Notes: generated by a model not told the origin, from the letters alone. A stretch of 64,000 bases of DNA from Hymenobacter busanensis (GCF_008727865.1 NZ_VTWU01000003.1:62001-126000), one strand, 5' to 3'; shown: positions 26,453 to 35,089, numbered from the stretch's first letter. Program-made: numbers and translations.

Positions 26453-26950
26453 CTACAGGCTGGGCACGCTCGCGGCCGTGGCCGACAACTCGCGGCAGTA
26501 CGTGATAAAATCGGTGTTGATGGGTTCCAGCCCGTTGGCGCGCAGGTCGGTAGCCACCTGGGCGCGGTGGTAGTTGCCGTGCACGCAGGCGTGGGTCAGA
26601 ATGTCGGATACCTGACTGGTATAGGCTTGGTTTTGCGAGTTGGTGTAGCTGATGAGCCGGTGTAACTCCTGGTCGTCGGCCTGCTGGGTGTAGTTGTGCA
26701 AAGAGGGCGAGGTTTGCAGGTGCAGCTTGTGCAGGCCGGCCAAATCATGCTCCTGCCACACTTTCACCGGGCTTTGGGTGTCGGTGAGGCGGGCCAGCCA
26801 AATGGCTTGGGCGTTGAGGGCGTGGCTGAAGAGGCGCAGCGTGCGTTCGGGCAGCTGCTGACCGGCAGCCACCAGGCCGTCGAGGTGCGCGAGGAGTTTG
26901 GCATTGGCCCACACGGTGTAGGCGCCCAGCTTTTCGAGCGTGTTGATCAT
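26453..26950 (-). CDS. DinB family protein
   Basis: A 165-residue four-helix-bundle protein of the DinB/YfiT superfamily. His residues fit the metal triad: one in LFSHALNAQAIWLARL (about 43) and two in LTHACVHGNYHRAQV (about 125-129). Members are metal-binding enzymes, often thiol- (bacillithiol-) dependent S-transferases, or proteins of unknown chemistry. It ends before a terminator, and the thioredoxin-like gene starts 75 bases further on the same strand; a functional pairing through low-molecular-weight thiols is possible but speculative. Confidence 0.88.
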   Translation of the reverse strand: MINTLEKLGAYTVWANAKLLAHLDGLVAAGQQLPERTLRLFSHALNAQAIWLARLTDTQSPVKVWQEHDLAGLHKLHLQTSPSLHNYTQQADDQELHRLISYTNSQNQAYTSQVSDILTHACVHGNYHRAQVATDLRANGLEPINTDFITYCRELSATAASVPSL

Positions 26951-27065
26951 GGGTAGTTGAAGGGCTGGATGGGCGGCTAGCGGAAAGGCTGGCGCATGAA
27001 TCGGACGTGGGCTTCAATTCGCCCACATTCAGTCGCTCAGCTGCCAGGCTAGCGCAGCATCGGTT

Positions 27066-27536
27066 TTACTTCTGGCGTGGGTCCTGCCACACCAATTGTT
27101 CGTTGGTTCGTTTCTTCTCAAAATCGGCGCAATTTCCGTCGCCGCGGCCGGTAATGCCTCCATCGGGCTGGCACAAAACTACGCCCTTGGCATCGTAGAG
27201 GGTGCTGAAATTGTCGCAACACGGGGCCGATTCGAAGTACACAGTCTGGCCGTTGTACTCGTAGCTCATGATGCGGATGGGCGGGTTGGCCACTTTTGCG
27301 GCCATGTGCTGGCTGATTTTGTCGTCGAGCCACTGCGGGCGGTTGCGCTTATCGAACGCCACCTGCGGGCCATCGGGCACGGGCGTGGTGGTGGGCACGG
27401 TGGTCGGCGCGGGCGTCGACGGGTTGGCCGTGGCCCGCGGCTCCGAGGTGTCGGTGGGCGTGGTCAGGTCGACGTGGCGGGCGCAGGACCCAGCCAGCAA
27501 CAGGGCGCCAAGGGCAAAAGTGAATACGCGAGGCAT
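27066..27536 (-). CDS. Small lipoprotein, DUF6970-like
   Basis: A 156-residue lipoprotein (lipobox LAGSC near 18). After a Thr/Pro-rich linker (about 25-55) comes a compact domain with [24 protein letters not shown], a Cys pair, then [19 protein letters not shown]. The paired Cys and the PDGG-x-TGRGDG motif are the pattern I recall for Bacteroidota lipoproteins annotated DUF6970; the link is from memory. The start at 27536 is fixed by the lipobox, although the frame is open antisense to kptA. A TACATTTG -7 element lies 23 bases upstream. It is divergent from kptA. Confidence 0.82.
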   Translation of the reverse strand: MPRVFTFALGALLLAGSCARHVDLTTPTDTSEPRATANPSTPAPTTVPTTTPVPDGPQVAFDKRNRPQWLDDKISQHMAAKVANPPIRIMSYEYNGQTVYFESAPCCDNFSTLYDAKGVVLCQPDGGITGRGDGNCADFEKKRTNEQLVWQDPRQK

Positions 27537-27558
27537 CGGTTCTTCGTCGGAAAGGCGG

Positions 27559-27566
27559 CAAATGTA
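27559..27566 (-). promoter_or_regulatory. -7 element (TACATTTG) of the small lipoprotein gene
   Basis: Exact TAnnTTTG match, 23 bases before the ATG at 27536. It supports that start over the much longer open frame. Confidence 0.5.
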
Positions 27567-27632
27567 CAACTTGACCGCCCGAAGCCGGACGGACCCGCAA
27601 CGCGGCCTTTCACATACGCAATCCTCTGGGCT

Positions 27633-28187
27633 ATGGCTACCTCCGACCCCCACCGTCACCTCAGCAAGTTCCTCTCGCTGGTGCTGCGCCACCAGCCCGA
27701 TACCATTGGCCTCTCGCTCGATGCGCAAGGTTGGGCCGACGTGGACGAGCTGCTTCGGCGCCTCGCCGAGCACAACCACCCCACCACCCGAACCGAGCTG
27801 GATGCACTCGTGGCCAACAGCGACAAACAGCGTTTCGCCTTTAGCCCCGACGGCCAGCGCATTCGGGCCAACCAGGGTCATTCCGTCGAAGTCGACCTTG
27901 GCTACACGCCCCAAACGCCGCCCGAAGTGCTCTACCACGGCACCGCCGAGCGCAACCTGGCCGCCATTCAAGCCAGCGGCCTCGTGCGGCAGCAGCGCCA
28001 CCACGTGCACCTTTCGCCCGACGCGGCCACGGCGCACCGCGTGGGCCAGCGCCACGGCCGCCCCGTGGTGCTACCCGTAGCCGCCGCCGACATGGCCCGC
28101 CAAGGCCACGCGTTTTTTCTCTCCGACAACGGCGTGTGGCTGACCGAGGCCGTGCCGCCGCAGTTCATCACGTTTCCGACTGGGTAA
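27633..28187 (+). CDS. kptA: RNA 2'-phosphotransferase KptA/Tpt1
   Basis: Transfers the 2'-phosphate from RNA to NAD+, yielding ADP-ribose 1'',2''-cyclic phosphate and nicotinamide. In eukaryotes this completes tRNA splicing; in bacteria the target is unclear. The 184-residue protein has the family blocks [51 protein letters not shown] and HVHLSPD, including the Arg/His NAD-contacting residues. The ATG at 27633 begins the conserved domain; the frame is open far upstream but there overlaps the divergent lipoprotein gene. No RNA ligase gene is near. Confidence 0.95.
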   Translation: MATSDPHRHLSKFLSLVLRHQPDTIGLSLDAQGWADVDELLRRLAEHNHPTTRTELDALVANSDKQRFAFSPDGQRIRANQGHSVEVDLGYTPQTPPEVLYHGTAERNLAAIQASGLVRQQRHHVHLSPDAATAHRVGQRHGRPVVLPVAAADMARQGHAFFLSDNGVWLTEAVPPQFITFPTG

Positions 28188-28198
28188 TACTGCTGCGC

Positions 28199-28612
28199 CT
28201 ACCACCACTGCTGCACGGCCGCCCACAGCGGCGGGCCCAGAATGAGTAAGCCCACGGCCGCGGCGGCTATGCCCATCAGCAACACGGCGCCCGCGGCAAT
28301 GTCTTTCACGCGGCCGGCCAGCGGGTGGTAGTCCGGCGACACCAGATTGACGAGCGTTTCCAGGGCTGTGTTCAGCATTTCTGCCGTCCATACCGCCCCA
28401 ATCGCCAGCGCCAGCACGGCCCAGTCGTGGCGCGAGAGGGGCAGCCACAAGCCGAGCGCCACCACCGCCACCGTGGCCCAGGCATGAAAGCGCATGTGCG
28501 GCTCCGTGCGCAGCGCGGCCCAAATACCGTTGAAGGCAAAGCCAAACGAGGCCACCTCGCGCTGCCAGCGGCGCGGTGGTCGGGTGGGAGGCAGCTCAGC
28601 CACGGCTGTCAA
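28199..28612 (-). CDS. dgkA: Diacylglycerol kinase / undecaprenol kinase family protein
   Basis: Small integral membrane kinase (137 residues, three helices) that phosphorylates diacylglycerol or undecaprenol at the inner membrane. The signature E-x-LNTA-x-E is present as AEMLNTALETLVNL, followed by AGRVKDIAAGAVLL. The N-terminal SFGFAFNGIWAALRTEPHMR matches the amphipathic surface helix. The start overlaps the end of the upstream GNAT gene by 17 bases, so they are translationally coupled. In this lineage the undecaprenol role (lipid carrier recycling) is as likely as DAG. Confidence 0.9.
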   Translation of the reverse strand: MTAVAELPPTRPPRRWQREVASFGFAFNGIWAALRTEPHMRFHAWATVAVVALGLWLPLSRHDWAVLALAIGAVWTAEMLNTALETLVNLVSPDYHPLAGRVKDIAAGAVLLMGIAAAAVGLLILGPPLWAAVQQWW

Positions 28613-29192
28613 ATTCGCGGAACACCGTCAGGCGCAGCTTGTCCCATTCGGGCTTTAGAATGCTGAAATACACCGTGTCGCGGCGCAGGCCGCCCTGCGT
28701 AATGCAGTGGCTGCGCAAAGTGCCTTCTTCCACCGCACCCATGCGGCGCATGGCTTCCTGCGACTTGTGGTTGCGGGCGTCGGTTTTCAGCTCCACCCGC
28801 TCGCAGCCCAGCTCGCCAAAGGCGTATTTGAGCAGCAGGTGCTTGGCGGCACGGTTCAGGCCGGTGCGTTGGAAGTCGCGCCCCAGCCACGTCCAGCCGA
28901 TTTCCAGGCGCCGGTCGGGCAGGGCAAACGAGCCGTAGCTGGTGCTGCCCACCACGCGGCCGGTTTCTAGGTCGATAATGGCGAAGGGGTAGCGCCGGCC
29001 AGCCTCGCGGTCCTGAAGGGTTTGGCTGAGGTACGCTGCCAGCGCCACGTTATCCTGCGGAGCGGGCGTAAGCGTGTAGCGCCAAATGTCGGCATCGAAG
29101 GCCACGCGCTTGAGGTCCTCGAAGTCGGCGGCATCGAGCGGGCGCAGGCGCACGCGGCTATTTTCCAGCGTAATACAGCGCGAACAGTCCAT
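28596..29192 (-). CDS. GNAT family N-acetyltransferase (RimJ/RimL-like)
   Basis: A 198-residue acetyltransferase of the Acetyltransf_3 type. Visible: RVRLRPLDAADFEDLKRVA at the N terminus, LETGRVVGSTSYGSF, LEIGWTWLGRDFQRTGLNRAAKHLLLKYAFGE (beta4 and the acetyl-CoA pyrophosphate loop), and DARNHKSQEAMRRMGAVEEG. It would use acetyl-CoA to modify an amine, possibly a ribosomal protein N terminus or small molecule. It overlaps dgkA by 17 bases. A long inverted repeat lies just upstream. Confidence 0.9.
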   Translation of the reverse strand: MDCSRCITLENSRVRLRPLDAADFEDLKRVAFDADIWRYTLTPAPQDNVALAAYLSQTLQDREAGRRYPFAIIDLETGRVVGSTSYGSFALPDRRLEIGWTWLGRDFQRTGLNRAAKHLLLKYAFGELGCERVELKTDARNHKSQEAMRRMGAVEEGTLRSHCITQGGLRRDTVYFSILKPEWDKLRLTVFREFDSRG

Positions 29193-29224
29193 TCAGGGGC
29201 AAGGATAAACGCGAGGTGAAAAAA

Positions 29225-29329
29225 GAACGTCATGCCGAGCCCCGCGAAGTATCCCTCCTGCTTTGCCCGGTAGTGGTGTGCTATCCGACGGCGTGGTAGA
29301 GATGCTTCGCGGGGCTCAGCATGACGTTC
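29225..29329. repeat. Long intergenic inverted repeat (25-bp arms)
   Basis: 29225-29249 pairs with 29305-29329 with one mismatch; 55 bases lie between. The outer end is GAACGTCATGC and the inner end CCCCGCGAAG. The pattern, read outward as CATGCTGAGC..GCGAAGCATC, resembles dispersed palindromic elements I associate with Hymenobacter-type genomes. It sits between the GNAT gene and prfA and may double as the prfA terminator. Confidence 0.75.
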
Positions 29330-29351
29330 AGAATGAGGTTGTGGTTGACGC

Positions 29352-30425
29352 TTACGCCGTGGTGCCTTCTTTCAGGCGCTCGGCGCTTTCGGCCAAGCGC
29401 AGTTGCTCCACGAAGTCGTCGATGTTGCCGTCCATCACCGAACTCAGGTTGTACACCGTGTAGCCGATGCGGTGGTCGGTCACGCGGCCCTGCGGGTAGT
29501 TGTAGGTGCGGATTTTGTCGGACCGGTCGCCGCCGCCAATCATGCTCTTGCGGGTGGCGCCTTCGGCCTCGTTTTTCTTGGCCAGCTCAATCTCGTAGAT
29601 GCGCGAACGAAGCACCTGCAGGGCTTTGTCGAAGTTCTTGAGCTGCGACTTTTGGTCCTGGCACTGGGCCACGATGCCGGTGGGCAAGTGCGTCAGGCGC
29701 ACGGCCGAGTAGGTGGTGTTTACCGACTGTCCGCCGGGGCCCGACGACATAAACAGGTCCTTGCGCACCTCGTTCATGTCGATTTCCACGTCCAGCTCTT
29801 CGGCTTCGGGCATTACCACCACCGAGGCCACGGAGGTGTGAATGCGGCCCTGCGTTTCGGTGGCCGGCACGCGCTGCACGCGGTGCACGCCCGACTCGAA
29901 CTTGAGCTTGCCGTACACGTCTTCGCCGCGCAGGGCCAGAATAATTTCCTTGTAGCCACCCGCCGTGCCTTCCATGGCGTCGATAAGCTCCATTTTCAGG
30001 TTGTGTTTTTCGGCGTAGCGCATGTACATGCGCTGCAGGTCGCCGGCAAACAGGGCCGCTTCGTCGCCGCCCGCGCCAGCCCGAATTTCCATGATGATGT
30101 CCTTGCTGTCGTTGGGGTCCTTGGGCAGCAACAGGTCTTTAATCACGGCTTCCAGGCGCTCCTGCTCGGGCAAGAGCGAGTCGAGCTCTTCCTTGGCCAT
30201 TTCGCGGAACTCCTGGTCCTTCTCGGTGGCAATGACCTCGCGGGCGTTTTCGATGTTGCTGAGCACCTGCTGGTAAGCACGGTACTCGGTCACAATCTTG
30301 TTGAGGTCTTTGTATTCCTTATTGAGGGCCTTGTAGCGTTTCATGTCGCTCATCACGTCCTGGTCCAGCAGCTGCTGGCTCACGTCGTTAAAGCGCTGAT
30401 TGATGGCCTCTAGTTTATCAAGCAT
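29352..30425 (-). CDS. prfA: Peptide chain release factor 1
   Basis: Recognises UAA and UAG stop codons and triggers peptide release on the ribosome. 357 residues, normal length. The GGQ motif is at about 231-233 (SSGPGGQSVNTTYSAVRLTH). The PxT-type codon-recognition element is PATETQGR (about 182-189). The N-terminal helical domain and conserved C-terminal RTYNYPQGRVTDHR are present. ATG 30425 (MLDKLEAINQ) matches family starts; an upstream in-frame ATG at 30464 lies inside the -7 element (30462-30469) and is rejected. It is divergent from a haem-domain lipoprotein gene. Confidence 0.97.
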   Translation of the reverse strand: MLDKLEAINQRFNDVSQQLLDQDVMSDMKRYKALNKEYKDLNKIVTEYRAYQQVLSNIENAREVIATEKDQEFREMAKEELDSLLPEQERLEAVIKDLLLPKDPNDSKDIIMEIRAGAGGDEAALFAGDLQRMYMRYAEKHNLKMELIDAMEGTAGGYKEIILALRGEDVYGKLKFESGVHRVQRVPATETQGRIHTSVASVVVMPEAEELDVEIDMNEVRKDLFMSSGPGGQSVNTTYSAVRLTHLPTGIVAQCQDQKSQLKNFDKALQVLRSRIYEIELAKKNEAEGATRKSMIGGGDRSDKIRTYNYPQGRVTDHRIGYTVYNLSSVMDGNIDDFVEQLRLAESAERLKEGTTA

Positions 30426-30453
30426 TGGTCGTCGGCGTCCGCAAGTTGAGCGG

Positions 30454-30469
30454 TACTTTTGCAAAGGTA
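30454..30469. promoter_or_regulatory. Overlapping divergent -7 elements (prfA and haem lipoprotein)
   Basis: TACTTTTGCAAAGGTA contains TACTTTTG (30454-30461) reading right and TACCTTTG (30469-30462) reading left, back to back with no gap. Each matches TAnnTTTG, so two RNA polymerases could not sit there together. Neither has an ideal -33 TTG. Confidence 0.5.
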
Positions 30470-30524
30470 CAAAACCCGCCGGGGCCGTAGGATGGTTCCG
30501 GCCCTACCTTGCCTCCCGCTGCCT

Positions 30525-31169
30525 ATGCCCCGTTTGCCGCGTCCGCTGCTGTTGCTCTCGTTTGCACTTGGCCTCGGTGCCTGCCGCCCCGACCAGGTTG
30601 AACACCTCGAAAACACCCAGGAAATAGCCCGCGAAGCCGAAAACTGGTCGCCCAAGCGCATTCTGCCTGCGCAGCTGCTGCAGGCCGCGCACTGGGCCGG
30701 CGACTCGCTCACCCGCACGGCCGACCGCGCCTGGCGGGCCAAGCTGGCCGAGCGCCTGCGCGCCGGCGGCGTAGAAGCCGCCCACCCCTACTGCCAGCCC
30801 GAAAAGCTGCCGCAAGTTGTCACGCTGGCCCACGAGCTGGAAGCCACGCCCCGCCGCGAGCTGTTGCCCGCCCGCTTCATCACCGAAGCCGACTCGGTGC
30901 AGGTGCTGCGCCCCACTGCCGACGAATACGTGCTGCGCTACCCGCTGGTGCTGCTGCCCAACGAGGTGTGCCTGAAATGCCACGGCCAAGTGGGCACCGA
31001 CCTCGGCCCCGCCGACGCCCAGCTGCTAGCCACCGCCTACCCTGGCCAGAAACTCACCGGCTACGCGCCCGGTCAGCTCATCGGCCGCTGGAATATCTCC
31101 GTCACGCGCCGCGGCGTGGCCGAGTTCTACACCATGAAAACGCGCAAGATCGTGAAGCGGCGCCGGTAA
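30525..31169 (+). CDS. Tll0287-like (DUF3365) haem-domain lipoprotein
   Basis: A 214-residue lipoprotein (MPRLPRPLLLLSFALGLGAC, Cys20). The domain resembles Tll0287/DUF3365: PAQLLQAAH near 45, the repetitive helical N-terminal half, FITEADSVQVLRP, then LLPNEVCLKCHGQVG with a c-type haem motif Cys149-x-x-Cys152-His153, followed by GQLIGRWNISVTRRG. Periplasmic single-haem proteins of this kind are proposed redox or gas sensors. ATG 30525 is fixed by the lipobox; an ATG at 30492 is less likely. It is divergent from prfA with a shared promoter core. Confidence 0.85.
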   Translation: MPRLPRPLLLLSFALGLGACRPDQVEHLENTQEIAREAENWSPKRILPAQLLQAAHWAGDSLTRTADRAWRAKLAERLRAGGVEAAHPYCQPEKLPQVVTLAHELEATPRRELLPARFITEADSVQVLRPTADEYVLRYPLVLLPNEVCLKCHGQVGTDLGPADAQLLATAYPGQKLTGYAPGQLIGRWNISVTRRGVAEFYTMKTRKIVKRRR

Positions 31170-31177
31170 GAAACGCT

Positions 31178-31185
31178 TCTATATT
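31178..31185 (+). promoter_or_regulatory. -7 element (TATATTTG) of the MORN-type gene
   Basis: Exact TAnnTTTG match, 36 bases before the ATG at 31222 and just after the stop of the preceding gene. It suggests an independent transcript. Confidence 0.5.
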
Positions 31186-31221
31186 TGTCTGCTATTATTG
31201 AAAAAGACCATCGGTGACTTC

Positions 31222-32388
31222 ATGAAAACTACCGGAATACTGTTATCCTGTTTAAGCGTAGCGCTGTTAATAAAAGAGCCGGCTCAGGCCCAGCGCAAGC
31301 CTGCCGCTACACCGGTTACTATCAAGGATTGCTACCGCGTTGTCCAAAACGACAGCGTGCAGTTCTTTTACAACGGTTCGTACCAGTTGATGCCCGTTGC
31401 GTGCGGCGACATTGTGCGCGCCTGCCGCGTTAACGGACAAGGCAATCTGGAAGGACGAATAGAAGACCGGTTGGTGGAAAACCAGCACGTCGTTCTACGC
31501 GGCCATTATGTCAATAATATACGTCACGGCGCATTTGAAATGCTACACCCTGCAACGGGCAAGCCGCTTTGGCAAGGTGCTTTTATACAAGGAAAACCTA
31601 CGGGTGAGTGGAAGTACTGGTATGACGACGCCAGGCCCAAGCAAGTGTTGCGCTACACCGACAATGGCCTAGAGTTGCTTCAATGTTGGGACGAAAAAGG
31701 CCAGCAGATTCTGACGAACGGGAACGGTGCATGGCTGGATGCGGGTGGCGTAAGCCAAGGTGGTACAGTCGTAAATGGGCGCCCCCACGGCCGATGGGAA
31801 GCTCATACCCGGCCTCATCTAGGGAATGAGTCCCGACTTCTTACCACAGAATTCTTTGAGTACGGGCGCCTGATGCACGGCACCTTGGCTACCAATGCTC
31901 AAGGGGAGGGGACTACCTACCAAGGCGAGTCGCGGTTGCTGCCGCTACAGCCCGAAGGCAGCTACATGACCGCCGAAAGTTTCGTGTTGAGTGCACTCAA
32001 CTGCGAACAGATGCTGGCTCTACGTGCCAAACAAAGCACCACTACCAACCCAATCTGGCCCAAGGGAGCCGACGATTTTCGCCAGCTGCTGAATAAACAG
32101 CTGCAAGCACAAGCGGCACTGTGGCCGCAAAACGTTTCCCAGGTGATTGTGAGGGCCGACATTACTACCTCCGGCAAGCTGTTTAACATTCGCAGCGAAG
32201 GAGTGCGCAACAGCGTAGCAAAGCAGTGGCTTGAAGGATTAGACCTGTGGAAGCCCGCTGTATGGGAAGGCAAGTTGCGTCCCGGCGGCCTGTTTCTGAA
32301 GCTGGAGCGTGAAGCGCCAGATAAATGGAACATTCAAATCGAAACCAGCACGTTGGATCAGGGCTATATTTCCTCGGGCGCTCAATAA
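31222..32388 (+). CDS. Secreted MORN-repeat-like protein with TonB-C-like tail
   Basis: A 388-residue protein with a signal peptide (cleavage near EPAQAQ). The middle shows MORN/YwqK-type repeats: HGAFEMLHP, GKPTGEWKYWYDD, NGRPHGRWEAH. The last 100 residues have SQVIVRADITTSGKLFNIR and WLEGLDLWKPAVWEGKLRPGG, like the beta-helix-beta of a TonB C-terminal fold, but no membrane anchor or Pro-rich bridge is present. It is likely periplasmic or outer-membrane associated. Codon use is less GC-biased than neighbours (TTA, ATA and AAT are frequent), so it may be recently acquired or fast evolving. A TTG at 31198 is an alternative start. Confidence 0.75.
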   Translation: MKTTGILLSCLSVALLIKEPAQAQRKPAATPVTIKDCYRVVQNDSVQFFYNGSYQLMPVACGDIVRACRVNGQGNLEGRIEDRLVENQHVVLRGHYVNNIRHGAFEMLHPATGKPLWQGAFIQGKPTGEWKYWYDDARPKQVLRYTDNGLELLQCWDEKGQQILTNGNGAWLDAGGVSQGGTVVNGRPHGRWEAHTRPHLGNESRLLTTEFFEYGRLMHGTLATNAQGEGTTYQGESRLLPLQPEGSYMTAESFVLSALNCEQMLALRAKQSTTTNPIWPKGADDFRQLLNKQLQAQAALWPQNVSQVIVRADITTSGKLFNIRSEGVRNSVAKQWLEGLDLWKPAVWEGKLRPGGLFLKLEREAPDKWNIQIETSTLDQGYISSGAQ

Positions 32389-32485
32389 GCTTCTCAAGTA
32401 GGCTTCGTGTAGGCGCGGAGTTGATTTCAGCCTTCGAGCACCCTCGCTTCTAACCTTCTGCCCCGTTTCGCAGTTTGCGCCCAGT

Positions 32486-33757
32486 ATGAACGCTCCCGCT
32501 GACTCCGCGCAACTGCCCGTGCTCATCATCGGGGCCGGCATGGCCGGCCTCACCTGTGCCTGCTACCTGTACCGCGCCGGCCGCGCCGTGCACGTGCTCG
32601 ACGCCGCCGACGCCGTGGGCGGCCGCGTGCGCACCGACCTCACGCCCGACGGCTTTCGTCTCGACCGCGGCTTTCAGGTGCTGCTCACGGCCTATCCCGA
32701 GGTGCAGCGCATGATTGACTACGGCGCCCTGCAACTGAACGCGTTTACCTCGGGCGCCGTCATTCGGCTGCCCGAAGGCCGCGAAACCACCCTGCGCAAC
32801 CCGTTGCGGCAGCCGCTGCGGGCCCTTGGGGCCGTGGGCGCCCCCATCGGCAGCATGGCCGACAAGCTGCGCATTGTGAGCCTGGCTCAGCACGTGCGCC
32901 AGCACAGCAGCGACGAGCTGCTGCGTCGCGAAGCCACCGACACGCTGACTTTCCTGCGGCGCTATGGCTGGAGCGAGCGGATGATTGACACGTTCTTCCG
33001 GCCGTTTTTCGGCGGCATCTACCTCGACCGGGAGCTGACCACGGCCAGCAACTTCTTCGAGTTCGTGTTCAAGCAGTTTGCCGAAGGCGACGCCGCGCTG
33101 CCCGCCCGCGGCATGCAAACCATTCCCGAGCAGCTGGCCGCTCGCCTGCCCGCCGGCGCCGTGGAGCTGCACGCCCGCGTAACAGCCATCGACGGCCACA
33201 CGGTGCGGCTAGCCGATGGCCGTACCCTGCGTGGCCGCGCCGTGGTGCTGGCCACCGACGGCCCGGCCGCCCAGCATCTCGTGCCGCAGCTTGCCGCGGC
33301 CGAACCGCAGGCTTCCCGCCAAACTACCTGCACCTATTTTGCCGCCGACCGCTCGCCCGGCCGCGGCGACGGGCTCCTGCGCCTCAACGCCACCCCCAGC
33401 GCCCTGGCCCACAACGTGGCCTTTCCGTCCGATGTCGCGCCCGAGTACGCGCCCGTCGGCCAAACGCTGGTGTCCGTTAGTACCCACGGCGACTACGGCC
33501 TGAGCGACGATGCGCTGGCCGAGCGTCTGCGACTGGAGCTGACGGCGTGGTTCGGGCACGGCGTGGCCGGTTGGCGCCGCCTGGGCACCTATCACATTCA
33601 GCACGCGCTGCCGGCGTACGAAGCCGGCCAGCCAGTGCAGCTGCCGCTGGAGCTGACCGAGGGCCTCTACCGTTGCGGCGACTGGGCCTCCTATCCGTCG
33701 CTGAATGCGGCCATGGCCACGGGCCGGCAAGTGGCCGAGCGGCTATTGGCTCAGTAG
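32486..33757 (+). CDS. NAD(P)/FAD-dependent amine-oxidase-type oxidoreductase
   Basis: A 423-residue flavoprotein of the amine oxidase/protoporphyrinogen oxidase/phytoene desaturase superfamily. The N-terminal Rossmann motif is VLIIGAGMAGLTCACYLYRAG (about 12-32) with VLDAADAVGGRVRTD at the ribose-binding strand. The C-terminal FAD motif is GLYRCGDWASYPSLNAAMATGRQVA. The middle substrate domain has FFRPFFGGIYLDREL. These soluble homologues often desaturate isoprenoids or porphyrinogens, but no carotenoid gene is close, so the substrate is unknown. Confidence 0.9.
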   Translation: MNAPADSAQLPVLIIGAGMAGLTCACYLYRAGRAVHVLDAADAVGGRVRTDLTPDGFRLDRGFQVLLTAYPEVQRMIDYGALQLNAFTSGAVIRLPEGRETTLRNPLRQPLRALGAVGAPIGSMADKLRIVSLAQHVRQHSSDELLRREATDTLTFLRRYGWSERMIDTFFRPFFGGIYLDRELTTASNFFEFVFKQFAEGDAALPARGMQTIPEQLAARLPAGAVELHARVTAIDGHTVRLADGRTLRGRAVVLATDGPAAQHLVPQLAAAEPQASRQTTCTYFAADRSPGRGDGLLRLNATPSALAHNVAFPSDVAPEYAPVGQTLVSVSTHGDYGLSDDALAERLRLELTAWFGHGVAGWRRLGTYHIQHALPAYEAGQPVQLPLELTEGLYRCGDWASYPSLNAAMATGRQVAERLLAQ

Positions 33758-33773
33758 TAACGCGGAGCAGATG

Positions 33774-34118
33774 CTACTGCCAGTCGGCATCGGCGGCAGG
33801 GTGGCGGCGGACCCAGGCTTCGAGTTGGGCCGCACGGGCGCGTTGGCGTGTCAGCTCGTACTGCAACTGCTCCAGGCGCTGGCGCATGGTCAGCACCAGG
33901 TCTATGCCTTCGGGCGACAAGTCCAGGTCGTGGTGCAGGCGGGCAAGGCGGGCCAGGTGCTCGGCTTCGTCTTCGATGAGGGGCTCGGGCGCTTGCGTGG
34001 CGGCGGCGCTCAGCCGTAGCAGGCCCAGGTCGGCCAGTTCGCGCAGGGCGTCTTCCGACAGGCCGTAGGTGCTGGCACAGTCGCGGAACGTGAGGGTGAT
34101 GAAGTGCGTGGTAGGCAT
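33774..34118 (-). CDS. cbpM: Chaperone modulator CbpM family protein
   Basis: A 114-residue MerR-like helical protein that in other bacteria binds and inhibits the DnaJ-like CbpA. It shows ITLTFRDCASTYGLSEDALRELADLGLL (winged helix) and DLDLSPEGIDLVLTMRQRLEQLQYEL (dimerisation helix). It lies directly downstream of cbpA on the same strand. The ATG at 34118 fits family starts; a GTG at 34142 overlapping the cbpA stop (TAGTG) would allow coupled translation with 8 extra residues. Confidence 0.88.
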   Translation of the reverse strand: MPTTHFITLTFRDCASTYGLSEDALRELADLGLLRLSAAATQAPEPLIEDEAEHLARLARLHHDLDLSPEGIDLVLTMRQRLEQLQYELTRQRARAAQLEAWVRRHPAADADWQ

Positions 34119-34141
34119 GGCTGAGAGTATCGGGGGAAGCA

Positions 34142-35089
34142 CTACGACGGGATGCCCACGGTTTCGCCGCGCAACTGGGCCAGCTGCTGAAACAGGGCTT
34201 TTTCTTCGGCCGTGAGCTGCTGCGGAAGCTGCACTTGCAGGTGCACGTACAAGTCGCCAAACTGCCCGGCTTGGCGGTAAAGCGGGAAGCCTTTGCCGCG
34301 CAGCCGCAGCTTGGTGCCGTTGGGTGTTTCGGGCTTCAGCTTGATTTTCACGGGCCCCGACAGCGTTTCCACCGTCTGCTCGCCGCCCAGTACGGCGCGG
34401 TACAAACTCACGGGCACGTCCATGGTCAGGTCGGCGCCGGTGCGCACGTAGCGGGCATCGGGCAGCACGCGGAAAGTGATGAACAACGAGCCGGTGGGGC
34501 CGCCGTTGCGGCCGGGGGCGCCTTGGTCGCGCAGCCGAATGGTTTGGCCGTCTTCCACGCCCGGCTGAATGGTGAGGCGCAGCTTTTTGTCGCCCACCGT
34601 CACGGTGCGCGGGCCGCCGTGGTAAGCTTCTTCCAGCGTCAGCTCCATATCGGCGCGGTAGTCGTGGCCGGCTGCCGGGCGCGGGCCGCCGGCGCGTCCG
34701 CCGCCCATGTTGCCGAAGATGGAGCTGAAAAAGTCGGAGAAGTCGCCGCCTTCATCGCCAAAGCCCCCAAACCCACCGCCGCCAAAGCCGCTCTGCCCGG
34801 CATACTGCGACCAGTCGAATCCGCCTCCGCCCTGACCGCCGCGGCCGGCGCCGGCCTGCTGGTAGCGCTGCCAGTCGGCGCCCAGCTGGTCATACTTCTT
34901 GCGCTTTTCATCGTCGCTGAGGACCTCGTGGGCCTCATTGGCTTCCTTGAACTTGCGTTCGGCCTCGGCGTCGTTGGGGTTCACGTCGGGGTGGTACTGG
35001 CGGGCCAGCTTGCGGTACGCCTTCTTAATCTGGTCTTTGGTGGCGTTTTTCTCCACCCCCAGCACCTTGTAGTAGTCTTTGTAGTCCAT
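34142..35089 (-). CDS. cbpA: DnaJ-like co-chaperone CbpA
   Basis: A 315-residue class II J-protein that stimulates DnaK. The J domain (1-70) has the HPD motif at 33-35 ([11 protein letters not shown]). A Gly/Phe-rich region (about 78-135) follows; the zinc-finger Cys repeats of DnaJ are absent, as expected for CbpA. Two C-terminal substrate-binding beta domains include [28 protein letters not shown], and [23 protein letters not shown]. It pairs with the cbpM gene downstream. In E. coli CbpA also binds curved DNA; that role is not shown by the sequence. Confidence 0.95.
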   Translation of the reverse strand: MDYKDYYKVLGVEKNATKDQIKKAYRKLARQYHPDVNPNDAEAERKFKEANEAHEVLSDDEKRKKYDQLGADWQRYQQAGAGRGGQGGGGFDWSQYAGQSGFGGGGFGGFGDEGGDFSDFFSSIFGNMGGGRAGGPRPAAGHDYRADMELTLEEAYHGGPRTVTVGDKKLRLTIQPGVEDGQTIRLRDQGAPGRNGGPTGSLFITFRVLPDARYVRTGADLTMDVPVSLYRAVLGGEQTVETLSGPVKIKLKPETPNGTKLRLRGKGFPLYRQAGQFGDLYVHLQVQLPQQLTAEEKALFQQLAQLRGETVGIPS

